Assembly: GCA_003991915.1 (NCBI GenBank)
Contig: RQTK01000107.1
Location: 715,999-779,998, forward strand
Length of the DNA: 64,000 bases
Source of the DNA: Elysia chlorotica
Lineage: Eukaryota > Mollusca > Gastropoda > Plakobranchidae
Direction: 5' to 3'
Numbering within the stretch: position 1 is the stretch's first letter; each line of letters starts with the position of its first letter. Below the pieces are notes generated by a model. That model searched no databases, was not told where the DNA came from, and saw only the letters and a program-made list of their open reading frames with translations. A program made the position numbers and the translations under genes. Below are positions 1-14,100 of the stretch, in pieces.

Positions 1-1601
1 GTGTGTGTGTGTGTGTTTCTGATCTACCATATTTCTGCTGCTTCCATGTGGGTTCTTTTCTCTAAGTCTTTGGTAAGAGCTCAACAGTAATATACATACA
101 TGAATATAGAACAGAAAGAAGCTTTTATGATACGTTTATAGCTATTACTGATCGTTTATGTTTCTTTTGGAGACAACGCACTTCATTTTTAGTTCTATAG
201 ATAGGGAGGTTCTCTTATTTTACCACTGTTGCACATTTTCCATTTGGCATTATACTGACACTGATCCAACCAGTATCGAAATAAGCGGCGATGCAGAAGA
301 GGGATGGGGGTTCGAAATACACCCTTCTACGTAGAAAACGAACGTTCTGCCCATGGGCCAGCGCGCTCCCCTGAGACAAATATGAATTTAAAGGATGCAG
401 TTACGGTACTTTTAACTAAAGAAAAAATAGGACTATTCAGTTAGGTACATCTTAAAACGGCTGTATTTTATTTTATTGGCCGCGATACATAAAACCACTC
501 TATAAATTCACGAGATTATAATTGTGCACTTGCACACAACACACAAACAAACGACAGGTCGCGTAAGATTCGAAAGTCTTTAACTACGAAATATTGTCGT
601 TTTAATCAAAATCATCTAGATTAAAAATATATAGGCAGAAATAAATCTATGCCCCTGCGATGCCCTTTTTATGGTTTTCTTTATAGACTCTATAGCGGTA
701 GGCTACTATGATCAATCCTTGTTCGGTTACAAAGGATTTACTTGCAAGTAAAAGTATAAAAACAAGACACTTTGCATTTCAAAAGTTTAACAAAGAAGTC
801 CACAATCCAGATGAAGTTGAAAATGCAAAAACAATCACAACCACACACAGGCTTGAAAACGAGCAGAAAACGACTGGATCTGCCTGGTCTTAAGTTCAAG
901 TTCACACAATCAAGGACTAACTGAGCTTAGGGTTTGTTACTTTGTGACTGGAGGCGGGTCCGCCACTGCTGGGTATCCATCAAAACAATGGCCAGCTTAG
1001 ACTAAGACTCCTGCCTCCACAGATTTAGATCGACAGGACCAGGGTTCTACATGAGTAGTTAGTGCAGAAAACAGGCGCACGCAGGAATCAATATCCTTAC
1101 TGCTACAACTGCACATGTTTCAATTATGCTTCATGCTTCGGTTGTTTTCTGTTGTCTATACCGTGTCTCTTTTTTGTGAAGTGCTATTGAAAAATCCCGC
1201 AAATTTGTAATTAAATAAATTGTATGTGACTGTGTCCTAAATTAATATTAAGAACCGGTACTTAAAAAAGAACAATAAAAACAAAACAAAACAAACAAAA
1301 AAAAAACAAAAAACAATTGCGATTAAATGGTTGAAAGTAGATTTTAAAATGCATTGTCTCCCCGCTTGGTGGTACATATGCAGTAAGCTTTTGTTCGATG
1401 TGTAACTAGATTTGTTACTAAATTAACCTTAGCTCTTCAAGACATTATCACGCTTTACATTATGTGGCCTAATTGATCTCCTCCCCTCCCCTCCCCCTCT
1501 CCCTTTTAAAGTCTCTACTTAAAGTGCCTTAATAAAGAGATAAAAAATAAACAATACTATGTATGTCCTCTGGAGTTTGTTTGATCATTCTAAGTTCTAA
1601 A

Positions 1602-2215
1602 CACCCTGTAGCAGATTTTGTGCTCGTAGTATACATGGGCCTACTGTCTATTGCATAATCAGCTCTTGTTAGTCAAGGCATGGTAGGCTCAAATGAAGAG
1701 CTTGTGGAACACTCAGTCTGGTGGTCTTCTGAAAATGAACTTGATAAACGTGCCTTGGAGTAAGACATTAGCTGAAGCCGCTGATGCTTTGACCAAGATC
1801 AGTAAGTTAGGGGAGGCGCGTTGCACTCGGAACAAAAAGTGTTTTGTTTTTTTGTGAAAACGTTTTTAGATCACGTTGATATGTCAAAAGTAAATGACTT
1901 CATTTCTAAAATACGTGAATATGAATTCGGTATTTGCATACTTTTGTTATAGACATGATTATTGCTGGAGTTGTTTTGATGCGTTTAACCACCCTGTATC
2001 CGATTTTGTGCTCGTAGAATACATACTGCCTATTGCATAATCAGCTCTTGTTAGTCAAGGCATGGTAGGCTCAAATGAAGAGCTTTTGGAACACTCAGTC
2101 TGGTGGTCTTCTGAAAATTAACTTGATAAACGTGCCTTGAAGTAAGACATTCGCTGAAGCCGTTGAGGCTTCGACCAGAAATGACTTCATTTCTAAAACA
2201 CGTGAATATGAATCG
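1602..2215. repeat. Tandem duplication, offset 388 bp
   Basis: About 190 bp at 1602-1794 is repeated at 1990-2176 with a few substitutions and small deletions. A following motif, AAATGACTTCATTTCTAAAA near 1890, recurs at about 2180. Most of the divergence is single-base change, so the event is not brand new. No ORF is conserved between the copies. Confidence 0.8.
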
Positions 2216-3412
2216 CAACTCTATAAATATTTGCAAATTCGTTTGATCAAAATCAAAATTCTTTATTTTATACAATTAAATTGTTTAATTAAAAAGCTCC
2301 TCGTCTTGCTATTTATTACATTAACTTCACAGCCATAAAATTATATGATTTGGTAACATTTGACAGTATGATGCTGATTCCTAATTGTTTATTAACGTGA
2401 TAGTCCCCCCCCCCTTCCCTATTCTATTGAGTAAAGCTCTATCTTATAAATGACAACAAAACGGTGACCATAATAATGATAATTATTTGATGCACCAACT
2501 TTCTTCTCAACATCTTCTTAAATTTATAAGCTGATTCCCTCGCAATCTTTTAAATTTTGTTCCGAATCCAAGGTGTCGGTTCTAAATCACTGAAAGTGTT
2601 CTCTGTTGAATCGTCTCAGTGTTACAGCATTTTAGTGTAAGATGTTACAGTAATTGCAGATTGGGACAGATTCAGCTTGACGCAACTGTTGGACTCGGTC
2701 CAAGCTCGGAATGCGAAGCCGTGCTTCAATCTTACTTCAGCTTGACCACGCGACATAAACAAAACATGGGTGGCGCGACATAAGGAAACACCGGACCCTT
2801 TTCATGGACGTAAATCGAAGTACAATGTCAGGGTAGCTTAAAACTCGTTGTAAGCCTTCTAATCCGCATAATATCTTAAGACGAGTCTCAAAGTTAGAGA
2901 AAAACAGAGTATGCCTGATTACAGATTCAAGATATATATAGAAGGTATCGTGTTTACTAATAGATAGTGCTCTAAATATCTTACTCTCTTTTTATATAAA
3001 ATTCTAAATACATGCACTTTAATTCAACTGCATTTGTCTGCAATTTTTTTGTAGTTCTTCGGGTGTCATATTTTTAAATAATCATTTAGTGTTCAATTGC
3101 GACTCACCAAGACTTTCAAATACGGATATTTTTTAAAGCCTCGCGCTCCAGCCTCTGTTGGAATTTGCCGCAGATCTGCACTTAGATGCAACAGTGCCAA
3201 GAGTTAGGTGGGGGATTAAGAGCCGATGGCGCTAATCCTTGCAGTGAGCTGAATGGCCCGAGTGCGGGCATTATTACAAACCATTAGCTGCTTAGTTCTA
3301 GTCAGTGATCGCGTTAGCTTAGCTGGCTCCGCGGGCAGAGGTTAGCCTAGCGAGCCCGCAATGTAGTTAGGGAGCCGACCAAGTGCACATTAATTAGAAA
3401 ACTGTACCCGTC

Positions 3413-3542
<130 letters not shown>

Positions 3543-3801
3543 ATTTAGATCGTCTTTCGTGTCACCTTGCTCATGAAAATTGCAATGTGCATCTCAACCC
3601 CTCATGTGTATATCTTGGTTTTCATGGTTGGTTTAATTCACAGTTTTTGTCTTTTCCCTCATCATGACAATGCGTCACTTTTAAATTTCGCAACAACCAA
3701 AGAAGCCATAAAAAACGGATAATATCCCGCCCCCACCCCCTCCAACAGCACTTATAACAATTTATTTCCTCAGCCACTTGGTGTTGTTAGGTAAGGGTCT
3801 G

Positions 3802-4067
3802 TCAAAACTGCCCCGAAGAATTCTCGTCAAATTGGCAAAGAGGTTCAGGTGATAGACAGAGATGTTAAGAAGGTGAACAAGACGACAGCCTCTCCACGAG
3901 CTTCAAAAGGGAACCAGATAGGGCCTAGTCGGGATTTGGTTACCCACAGTAAAGCTGGATCCCTTCTAGGAGTTACCCCATCTTTTTTTTCATATTTTGC
4001 AGCTGAGTGTGGGAGTGCCGGAAAACTCTCCGAGTCTGCTGGAATCCTGGGCTTTGAAACTCATTGA
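3802..4067 (+). pseudogene. Unrecognised coding-like ORF or exon remnant
   Basis: An open frame of about 88 codons rich in Lys, Arg, Ser and Thr, with varied codons unlike the AT-rich surroundings. Its first part runs on from upstream of the only Met and is closed by an in-frame TAA just before 3795, so it may be an exon or transposon fragment. No family motif is visible and no convincing acceptor/donor pair frames it. It could also be chance. Confidence 0.2.
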
Positions 4068-4845
4068 AAGACAACATTAATTATAATACAATGTACTTTT
4101 TTTTCGAATCGAGGCGAGTCAGACTGGGTGTATTTCCGCTTCCTGTGAAAACATTAGCATTGTAAATCAGCAGATAATATCGAATATTGACTTCACATCT
4201 ACTTTTTCTTTTTTTGGAATCGATACTGCCGATAATTAGTTAACTACATACACCTCATGATCTTCATCTGCCTCTGATTAACTTAAGAACTATGTCCAAA
4301 CGAAAGATTATTTTATTTAAATGTCCATCACTACTTATGTGCAGAAGCTTTCTTCATAATAGATCATTTTCTATATCGATTTGACCAAGATGATGGTGCC
4401 AACTACTTATTTTAGTAAATCCTAAAATATTGGAGTTGAAGTGTATTAACTATGAGTCACTGGTAATCTTAGTGGACAACTACATCTAGTGGTACATGAC
4501 AAGCTTCTAAGGCCATTCTATTGAAGGATGAGTAACGCCGAAAGTGTTTGCTTTCTTTCGTTGTGTCACACAATGTAGCCTATTGGTGAGATCATGAATT
4601 TATGCTACAAGAATAGGTTTAGATCTAATCAGAGTATTAATTGTATTCATTTCAACGACTGTTTATTGATCGTATAGTTATAACACTGTTGTGTAATTCC
4701 CTGAAAAGGAAACTAGCTAGACTAGATTCTAGGATCTAGATATATGTCTTAAATCTCGGTAATCTCTGCTTATGGAAATCTAGATGTTAACATCACATTT
4801 ATGATTCTTAACTAGTGTACGGCGTCACTCGGCTATCTCGTTGAA

Positions 4846-7320
4846 AAGAACTACTGGTTCCGCTCACGGCCAATTCACTGACTTGGCACCTCACAACTGG
4901 GCACCTCGTAGTGCCAAGTTACTGCCACTGGTAGTTCTAGTGTTCCTTCACTCATCCTTTATTCTTCCTTTTTTCTATGAAGCGAGAAACTGGTGAATGG
5001 GTGTACATGCTCTTACAAGTTACAGGGTTAACAAATGAAATCTATGAATATTTTTTAGTATTCTCAGCCTATTCTCAGGACATAACATTTATTTGATTAT
5101 TTTGAAGATCTTCAGCTGATATGACATTTCTGTATTGTAGAACTTTCAATTGGCGCTACTTAGTACTAGATTTCTAGACGCATAGCCCTTTCAATCAAGA
5201 GAAACATGGACACCTAGGAGGAATGTTTATTATGTTGTTCTATGTAAAAAAGAATTCAAACTGAAACATACAACACCCACACAATTCAAAATTAGATAAG
5301 CTTCATTGTTATTAACTGCAGGAAAGAAAGTAATAACTGGCTTCTCCTATATATATATATGTCTCCCACTCGATTCGTAATAAACGATCAATAAAAAGCA
5401 GAAACAAACAAGATAGTGAAATCAACCAATTTCTCAGCGCAGTATAAATAGTTTTTGAACTTATAATAGAAATAATGGAAATAAATGTCGGCGATAACAG
5501 CGCAACATCCAGAGCATCAGTTAACCAGGTGAACAGAACAGTCAGACCCTCTTTTTTCACACCCAGTCACCCATGCCTGACCCAGACTGTCCATCTGGCC
5601 GCGTGGCGGCCTTCAAGGCGCCGCAGGGGTTAAACTAGATCTAGGAAAGAATTCTGAATGGATAGGCCTACCTTAGCTCTAGTAGTCTCTGTTTACATAC
5701 TAATTTTGAGAGTTTTGTTTTCTAAACAAAAGAGGTGTCATAACTCAAACCGGGATCTAACCTACATCATTTAAGTCCATCATTTTGTATACAGCTATAA
5801 ACTGTATGAGTGTCTGTACTTTGTGTTGAACGTGCATCTCAGATGTAACTTGCCAGTCTGTTATAGTTGATTCCCCTGTATTTTATTTATGGTGCAAATG
5901 CATATTTGAATAAAATAATGTTTTACTTCATTTATTTAGCCTAATAATGGACGAAAACTAGCTATTATAAACTGTGTTTGTTCCCAGCAGGTGTTGGAAA
6001 TATATTGCAAATGAATGCCCAACTGGTAGATCTATGTGACTGAGTCAAAATTTTTAGCAGACAATCCATACAATATTGGTAGATCTACACATGTAGGCAT
6101 TGATATACTGATTGTTCAGCCCAAATGTGAGAAAGGGGTTAGGGTTTAAAATGAAAAAGCGGTGCAGAAATAAGGAGAAGAAGGATAGAAAGAGAGGCCA
6201 GTCTGGGTGTGAAAAAATGGGTTGTGGCAGTACTGGTCACCAGGTTTACTGATGCTTTGGGTGTTGCTCTGTTATCGCAGATATTTTTTTTTCCATTAAA
6301 TTTCTAGTTGTAAGTTCATGAAACTATAAATTTCTATTGCTAGAGAAGTTGGTTGATTTCACTATCTTGCTTGTTTCTGCTTTTTAATAATCGTTTATTA
6401 AAAGTGTGGGTGGAATAAAAAATATATAATCCAGACATTGCTTTCTTTCCTTCAGGTGATCACAATGAAACTTCAAATTTAAACAGCTATGGGTGTTGTA
6501 TGTCTAAGTTGGAATCCTTTTTTACATGGTGATGGAGGGACATTCCTCCTATTTTTGTCTTGACTGAAAGGGTTTTGCGTTTAGAACCTGGAAATATCAC
6601 TCAGCTGGGGATCTACCTTTGATCTCCTACTCGCCAATCGAGAACAGTAATTCTAGAGATATCTGGCGCCATATATTGCTGAAAATGCCATTTCTAAATT
6701 AATGTTATGTCCCATAGGTTTCCTACCGACATGAGTGGAAAAAGAGTGGTGACACCAAAGATTTGAACCTCCTGCTTCTTAGTCCCGGGCACTGGAGAAT
6801 GAGCTATCTTTACGCCCCCACTAAGCAAACGCTAATAGTATTTCAATTTAATTCGATTTACATCCCGCAAATTTATAGGAAAATATCAGACCAAATTTTT
6901 GGACACCCGCCGAGTATCGCACTGTCTGCTTGCGAACGAAGGTTTCAGCAGACTGGGCTATTGACATGCTGTAATGGTCATAAATAAATCAAATGAAGCA
7001 CCGGCAGTTACTGTATGTATCGGTCTCCAATAAACTCAGTACAGTTATTTTGCACGTTCCTCAGCCCTTTCCTTTCTTTGAGATTCAGGCTATGATCGTT
7101 ATGTAAGTACCGTCATAACGTGACTGGCAGGCAGAGAATTCGTCAAACTATTCATTGATTTCATTGGTTGATATTTTAAGAGCAAATTTCTCACATGAAA
7201 AAGGAAAGATAAATGAAGGCCCACTACCAGTGGCAGTTACTTGACCCACCACAGTGCCCAGTTGGGAGGTGCTTTGTCAGTAAAGTAGCCCTGAGCGGAA
7301 CCAGTAGGTCTATCACAGCA
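4846..7320. repeat. Large imperfect inverted repeat
   Basis: The left arm, about 4846-5590, is matched in reverse complement by about 6190-7320. Matching blocks are 4850-4875 with 7290-7315 (GAACCAGTA against TACTGGTTC), 4960-5005 with 7165-7215, 5175-5290 with 6480-6590, and 5335-5585 with 6185-6400. The right arm carries extra DNA between about 6620 and 7130. Either two copies of one repeat inserted head to head, or this is a foldback element. No transposase ORF is present. Confidence 0.7.
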
Positions 7321-7991
7321 AGGCAGTCAAGTGCAGTCTAGTCTAACTGCAGGTTTACATTTTGCTTTCAATCCTTTCCCCGGCTCTTGTTATTTCTTTG
7401 TTCTTCATTTCTGGTGTGCCTTTCACAAGGTTTTAGTGTTTTGTTATAAATTTGCCAGGTTCAAAAATTGAAATCCTTCTGGTATGAAGCCAGCTGGTCC
7501 CCAAGTATATATGGCTGAGCATGTACAGTAATCCATGAGTTAATGCAAGGTAAATGTCTGAATAAGAGTAGGTTATGCAAGTATCTCAGGCAATCAGGAT
7601 GGAACAGGCACAAGTCGCATATAATAAACAGTAAAACTCTGTAATAAGGAGATTTCCTGTTTTTCTTAATATCTCTCGTTATAGCAAGGGTTCTCATTAT
7701 TCCCTTAATCAGGCTCAAAGAGGATTTTATTGTAAGAGAAAAAGGTGCCCTCATCATTCATTTTTTTGACTTTTTAATGTATTTATGTTAATTGATTACA
7801 TCAGTGTATGATAATTAGAAAAGGTTAAAAGAAAAATTCAAATCTCATCATTGCCAAATCTCATTATTTATCATTTTAGAAGTCAGCTCAGACTGTAAAA
7901 AGTGGTTTAGATTCAAAATGTTCATGTTTTGGTTATGCGCCATCTCCTTGAAAGAACCCTCCACAGCTAACACTCTTTTGCAGTTGAGGGG

Positions 7992-8128
7992 ATGAAAGAG
8001 AGTCTATCACCTGTTAAGGAGAGAATGGTGGAGTTCACCCCACAGCAAAATCAGACAAACATGACGGTTGTGTCAGCAGTAATGGAGCACAGCTGTTTGC
8101 AAAACTTCAACTCAATTGCTTGCACAAG
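7992..8128 (+). CDS. 7TM gene exon 1 (start codon, extracellular N-terminus)
   Basis: It encodes the first 45 residues plus two bases of codon 46. It starts MKESLSPVKERMVEF and contains two N-glycosylation sequons before the first membrane span. The ATG at 7992 is chosen because an acceptor lies immediately upstream; an internal Met at codon 12 is an alternative. The donor AAG|GTAGTC is weak. Confidence 0.75.
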
Positions 8129-11100
8129 GTAGTCTTAGTGAAACAGTTCAGATTATTTACTATTTTTATCTTTAAAACTTTGATAGAATCATGGTTTTTG
8201 TTTTGTTTTGTAATTTCTTTCTGCCATGAAATAGTTTTATACAATTTTATTTTTTAACAAGTTTACTTTTAGCAACACTAGTTTACAGCCTTTACTTTTA
8301 ATGATTATCTTTCTTTTAGTGAGCTTGAGTTTAAACTTAAATTTTCTTGACACAGAATATTTTGTTTGCTCATACAATGTTGTGAAAATAAGATTTAGTA
8401 CAGTGGACCTTGGATATAAATAGCGAAGTCATTGGACCAGCTCCAAAAGTTTGTTATGCCGGATGTTTTGTTACAGGCAAGTTCGTAATAAATACAAGAC
8501 TTGACTCTCTAGAAGTTTCATTTTTTAATGGTTACAATTTTTTTTTTTGCCTGTCTTTCTCAATTATTGAAAGTTTTAAAACAGTTTTGCCGTTTCACAA
8601 ATTGGTTTTACCTCCTCCAGTAGCAATTTGGTTTCAAACAAAATTTTTACGCTTTTTATTTTAAAAATCATATGGTTAAAACAAACCATTTTCTCTGCCC
8701 ACCATTTCTTGCATTGTGTGTTGAAAAAAATAGTAATCTACAACGGAATTCTACCATTTCTACTATTAATTGCCAAATCAAATGAATTTTAATAAAATCC
8801 ACACTGTTGTGCAGTTACGTTTCTAGATTAGAGATAGAGACAGACAGAGGCGCACATGGCTATGTCGGGCAGCACAATGAAAGCTGGGAGACTGCATTGG
8901 CGACAGAGTTCACACATTGATTTTACACCTCCCTGCCTTAGACACCTGTGCTGGCTAGCTCTGTCTCTTTGCGCAAGCTTATCTACTGAAGAGGGTGGCA
9001 GCACAGCACATTGATCAGCTGATAGCTCAGTACACACACATACACATCCACATCTGGTCAATTTTTGAATGAAGAGCATGCTTGTAATTTTTCATTGCTC
9101 TGTTTTCGCTGAAACCTCAGGAAATAAACCACCACTCGAGCCCATTACTTCGTCACGTCAGACGTTTTTGTGAAAAAAACGAAATCTCTTTGTTAGGCCA
9201 AGGTCCATTTTCGGGCTTTATATAAGTGGAAAAACCGTCCCTAAGATAGTCTTTGTCACGATGTCCAATGTTGCTATATACAAGGTCCACTGTATATTTA
9301 ATAAATAATTTATTGGCCAATTTGAAAAATTAAAGGTCTTTTTTTTTTTTACTTTTCAGAAGTAGCATTCTGGCATCCTTGGCTATTTTTACATCCCTTA
9401 TGTGTGTTTATAAGCTGGTGCGTCTCCACCTGGCCAAACATCCTTCCTGCCATCAGTATGTCATCTTCTATACGGCTGCACTGGAGTGTGCTACAGGGTT
9501 TGTTTTTGCTTTATCATCTTGCAAAAGCATCTTTATGAGTTCGCTGATATTTTTGTGGGACTATGATAAACGTGAAGTGTGAAAATAGTGTACAGGATAA
9601 TCCTGAAAAGGTGTTTTTTTGTGTTTTTTTTGTTTTTTTTTTAATTTCTCTATGAAGTATTAGTAAATATTTGAATTGTTAAAAGACTTAATTTCCTGTT
9701 TAAATCTTTGTGAAGAATATTTAACATTATTTTATAAATTTAAGCATTTAAACTTAAAAAACAACACTTTTTCCTACATGCATGTGAACTCACTAAAACA
9801 CATGAACTCTTATCTGTTTGCATAAAATGATTAAGAAATATTAAAGGGCCATATATGTTAACTGAGTATTTCGCTTATATATTGTACTAGTGTTACCAAT
9901 ATTTTAATTTTCTATATATTTATATACTATAAAGTTTTATTAATCACTATTTGGGATAGAGCACTGTAGAAAAAAAGTTTATTATTATTGTTATTACTAA
10001 TACTATTATAATTTTTTTTTTCTTTGTGAAGAAATGCAATGAAGAAAGTATTTATTTGAATTTGTGTGTTTGTGTGTGTGTGTATTTATTTCTCTTCTAC
10101 TTGAATCATTGCTGCAATGTTTATTATAAAAATTGATATACAATACTCCCATACCTGTAGTAAAAAGAAAAGTAAAGTTTGTCCCATGCTCTGATACAAA
10201 GCTTTGGGAACTATGAGCTAGGGTCTTGCTTGTACATAATAGAATTAGTGTATAATTATTCAGATACATGAATTCAAAGATTTTTTACTTTTTTCCTTCC
10301 TCCAATGTTCTCTTTCTAGTGGGCTGCACTGGATCTTTTGGAATGTGTCCCAGCTGGATTTCTTGCTGCAGTACATGAAGCTGCTTCAAGTGTTGATCAT
10401 GTGTCACTACTATATCACGCTGGCGATAAGAGCCCTCAGGAGAGAGACTCTGGCAGACAGGTGAGATATCCTAGATTGAATCTTACCCATGGGCATCATG
10501 TGTCACTACTATATCACACTGGCGATAAGAGCCCTCAGGAGAGAGACTCTGGCAGACAGGTGAGATATCCTAGATTGAATCTTACCCATGGGCATCCTGT
10601 GGATGCATCTGAGGCAATATCGACCCAATGTAACCATAGCTAGGGAGGCATCCATGAAGTGTAGTATCTTAAAACACCTTCTGTGGCTCTGTTACAAACT
10701 TAGCAGTGAGTTAAATAATCATTTACCTACCAGAGCTTAACTTATTTACAGCAGAGTTTAAAAGGAAAGGTTTGGTTATAATTTTTGCTGTTTTGATTGA
10801 ATTTGCAGTAGTCATTTACTAGTAGTAAAAATATATTAGATTATCCACATTTTCATGTTTAAAATAAGATTATGCGGCTGTTTGATTTCTGATATATGAA
10901 AACTACTTACATGTTTTGATGGTATATATTTTTTCATATTTCTTAGGGGGGGGTCTGTGGTTCAAGCCTAGGCATTTTCACCCCCTGAGGCCCTACTGGT
11001 TGGGTCGATGTTTGTTTTAATGTGACAGGTGTCATGGTATTTCCGCCTTGTCTCGTGTGTGGTAGCACATAGAATTGTCAGTCGTCTGTCCTGGGGGCCA

Positions 11101-14100
11101 TCCACAATATAGCTTATAAAGTGCTTGAATTTTGACGTTAAAACCTATTCAAACTCAACTCAAGACTGTGCTGGGTAGTTTTTATGTGTAATTTTCTTGC
11201 AGGTCTTTTATCACACAATGATTATTCATTTCAGGTTCATGTATCCATTTCTCTGCCTAGCTGTACTGTACTTTACAATTGTGACAACAATGGGGATTTT
11301 CAATACAGAGTCAACCCATGTTGAATGCATTGGTAATTACAAGTAACACTGTTAAGCAATCTTGTAAATAAATTATACCTTTGATTTGATAATTCTACTC
11401 ATAACTGGAAGAATGGTTTTATATTTATTTGTTTCATACCTAAAATGTTTTATTTTTAGTTATCCTTTCATTGGTTGTTAAATAAATTTAAGCTCTGAAG
11501 TGCCTTACAAACTGTCTGAAAGAGTGTCTCATGCTTTAAAATTATACGCGACCAGGCTATAATCCTACCTAAACTGAGAAAAGAATGTCCAGGGTGACCA
11601 GGTCTTTGTAATTTTAGAGTGAAAAAGTGTGAAAGATAAGAAAAAGAAGAATGAGAGAGGTGCTTACTAAGAAACTTTTTAGTGACAGATTATCAGAAAT
11701 AAAATCTGCCTTGCATATATGTTTCAACGTCTATAAATGGAACATAGCATATATGGCCATTAGTCTTTTGACAGTAAGTGTTGCTCGAAAATGTTGCGAT
11801 TAAGTGTATCAGTGTGCCTTTATAGCCCATGCCAACCACGTCTGTCTATGAACCTGGGTGGTCGCCATGGGCAGGTTTGACTGTAATTTATTTCTCTGGA
11901 AGACAGGGGAATGCAGGAAAATATACAGGAGTGTATGCACTACAATTAATCATAATGAAAGAAGCATTGTAGTTTGTACCATGGCTTTAACCCTTTTTTT
12001 TTCCTTAGTCAATCAGTCAATAAATGATATTCTTCCAGCGCCCTACTGGATTGCTCTATCTGGAGCTGAAGTTGTCGTGGTTCAGCTGTTTGCCATCTCA
12101 GGATTCTACATCACCCGTCGCCTGAATGAGATCAGCACTCTGGACTCTGTGCGGTGGACCCAGAAGAAAGATTTGTGGTGGTGAGTGGAGCTAGGGTTAA
12201 TCCGAGTACAATTATGCAGGTGTCATTTATTTAAAAGTCTTTTTCCAAATAATTTGTTTGATGTTGGTCTGTTGCTCAGTCTGTGAAAATGGTTTTAAAG
12301 GTGAACTCCTTTGTGGGAAATATGGGGGGGTCATTGTTTTAACCAAACTTACATACCCTTTTTTCGAAGAAAGATGGCAGATCGATCTTCCAGCCTTGCT
12401 GGGCCCCCTTTGTAGCCAGGCGCTGTAGGTCTGGTCTGTCTTCGCTTTGCCCCCAGCTTTGCTTCTAGGATATCTTTCTAAACTATCATGTCTTCTCAGG
12501 TGCCCAAAGTATTTTTCAGTTTTCTTTCTTTAATGGTATTCAAAAGCCAATTTTTGATCTTAAGTCCTTTTAGTATATCATCATTTTGTCTGTATGCTGT
12601 CCATGGAACTCTAAGCATTTTCCTGTGAACATGCAATACCCATTTAAAATAAGAATTTTATGTCTTTGAAGATGTTTGCAGTTCTGTAGACGAGTTACTG
12701 AAATCTTTCTTTCTTTGCAGCATTGTGATCGTGTTTGAACTATCTGCGTGGGGAACGTTTTTCTATGACATGGTTCTGCAAATAAGTAAGTGTCACCTAT
12801 TTGATAATTTTCTTTACTTGAAATTTACCAACAGATCTATATTTTCGTAAATTTACTTTTTTTTTTTTATTCAATTAAAAAAATAACAGTAATATGGTAT
12901 TTCAGGTCAGTAATTTATCTCAATTACACATTACCATTTTGTATTATGTTTTTCTTTGAAATAGCCTATGCCTGTTTTTATTCTGTTACTCTTTGTTTTG
13001 TTTTGATTTTTTAATGGAGATTATGGTAAAAGAAAGCTGCAGCATTAACATAATGAACTCTCGAAAAGGCCTCTGGCCATGAAAAAATGGTATATGGACA
13101 ATTGTGATTTTGAACAGTTTCAAGTTGGTATATTCAGGGTGCAATTCAATTTTAACCCATATATTTAGCATGCTTAAATATACCTTTTTTTTTTAAATTT
13201 ACCGAAGTTTATTTTCCTCTCTTTCTTAAAAATATTTTCCAGAGGGCGACAGGGATGCTGGATGTAGCGCTATCTTTGTGAGTTGAATTTCCTCTTTTCC
13301 TTCAGATTTTTACTGTGTTGCTCACTTTCTTATTTGTATGATTAGATAGATATTGAGACTTTCTGTACAGTATAGAGAGATGTTAAGATAAGTGATTTGC
13401 TATAAATAAGTGCTATCTTTGTGAGTTTAATTCTGTTTCTCCATTAGATCTTTCCTGTATTAGTCACTTTCTAATGTCGTATAACTAGATTGTGACATTG
13501 TTTATGCGTACCCTACTATGCTAGCACGTGCAGCGTGAATAGTGTTCACCAAATTGGCAGTTTGGCAAGATGGGCTTAGAGTCTAATTCTATAATCATTT
13601 TGAAGAATGAGAAGGCATAGAAGAGCGAGGCGATTAACGGTCATGTAAATGTGAGCTAGAGCCTGGATTGTTCTCAAATGTTCTCAGATGAGCTAGAAGT
13701 TCTAGAGAGTTTTAGATCTGTGTATTGTCGATGTAAGAGCAGTGAGGAATTATTTTTTGTGTGGAGAGAGGAGTGTTTACTTCTGATCGTATTGTAACAT
13801 TTTGACGCATTGAACGCTGTTATTTTGCTGTTGTTTGGATCTATTATAGACCTAGATATAATTATTATCAAGTACTCATTTAGATCTAGACATTCTTGAG
13901 TTGTATTTTTAACCCTCAGACAAGGTATTTATTCATAAAGTTAAATTATTACATTTCTACAAAGGATTCTAGTATTCATTATTTTGTTATTGTTGACAAG
14001 ATAGTGTGTCCGAGTCTACATGAATTATATTCAAAAAATTTACCTGAAACTGGGACAAGCTTTATTGAGTCAATGCCGTATAGATAGATATTAAGTCTTT

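Noticed and set aside
10338-10643. 101-residue + strand ORF with an internal 33-residue repeat
   Set aside because: It is a wrong-frame reading of exon 3 and its tandem copy; the real frame gives the TM3 sequence.
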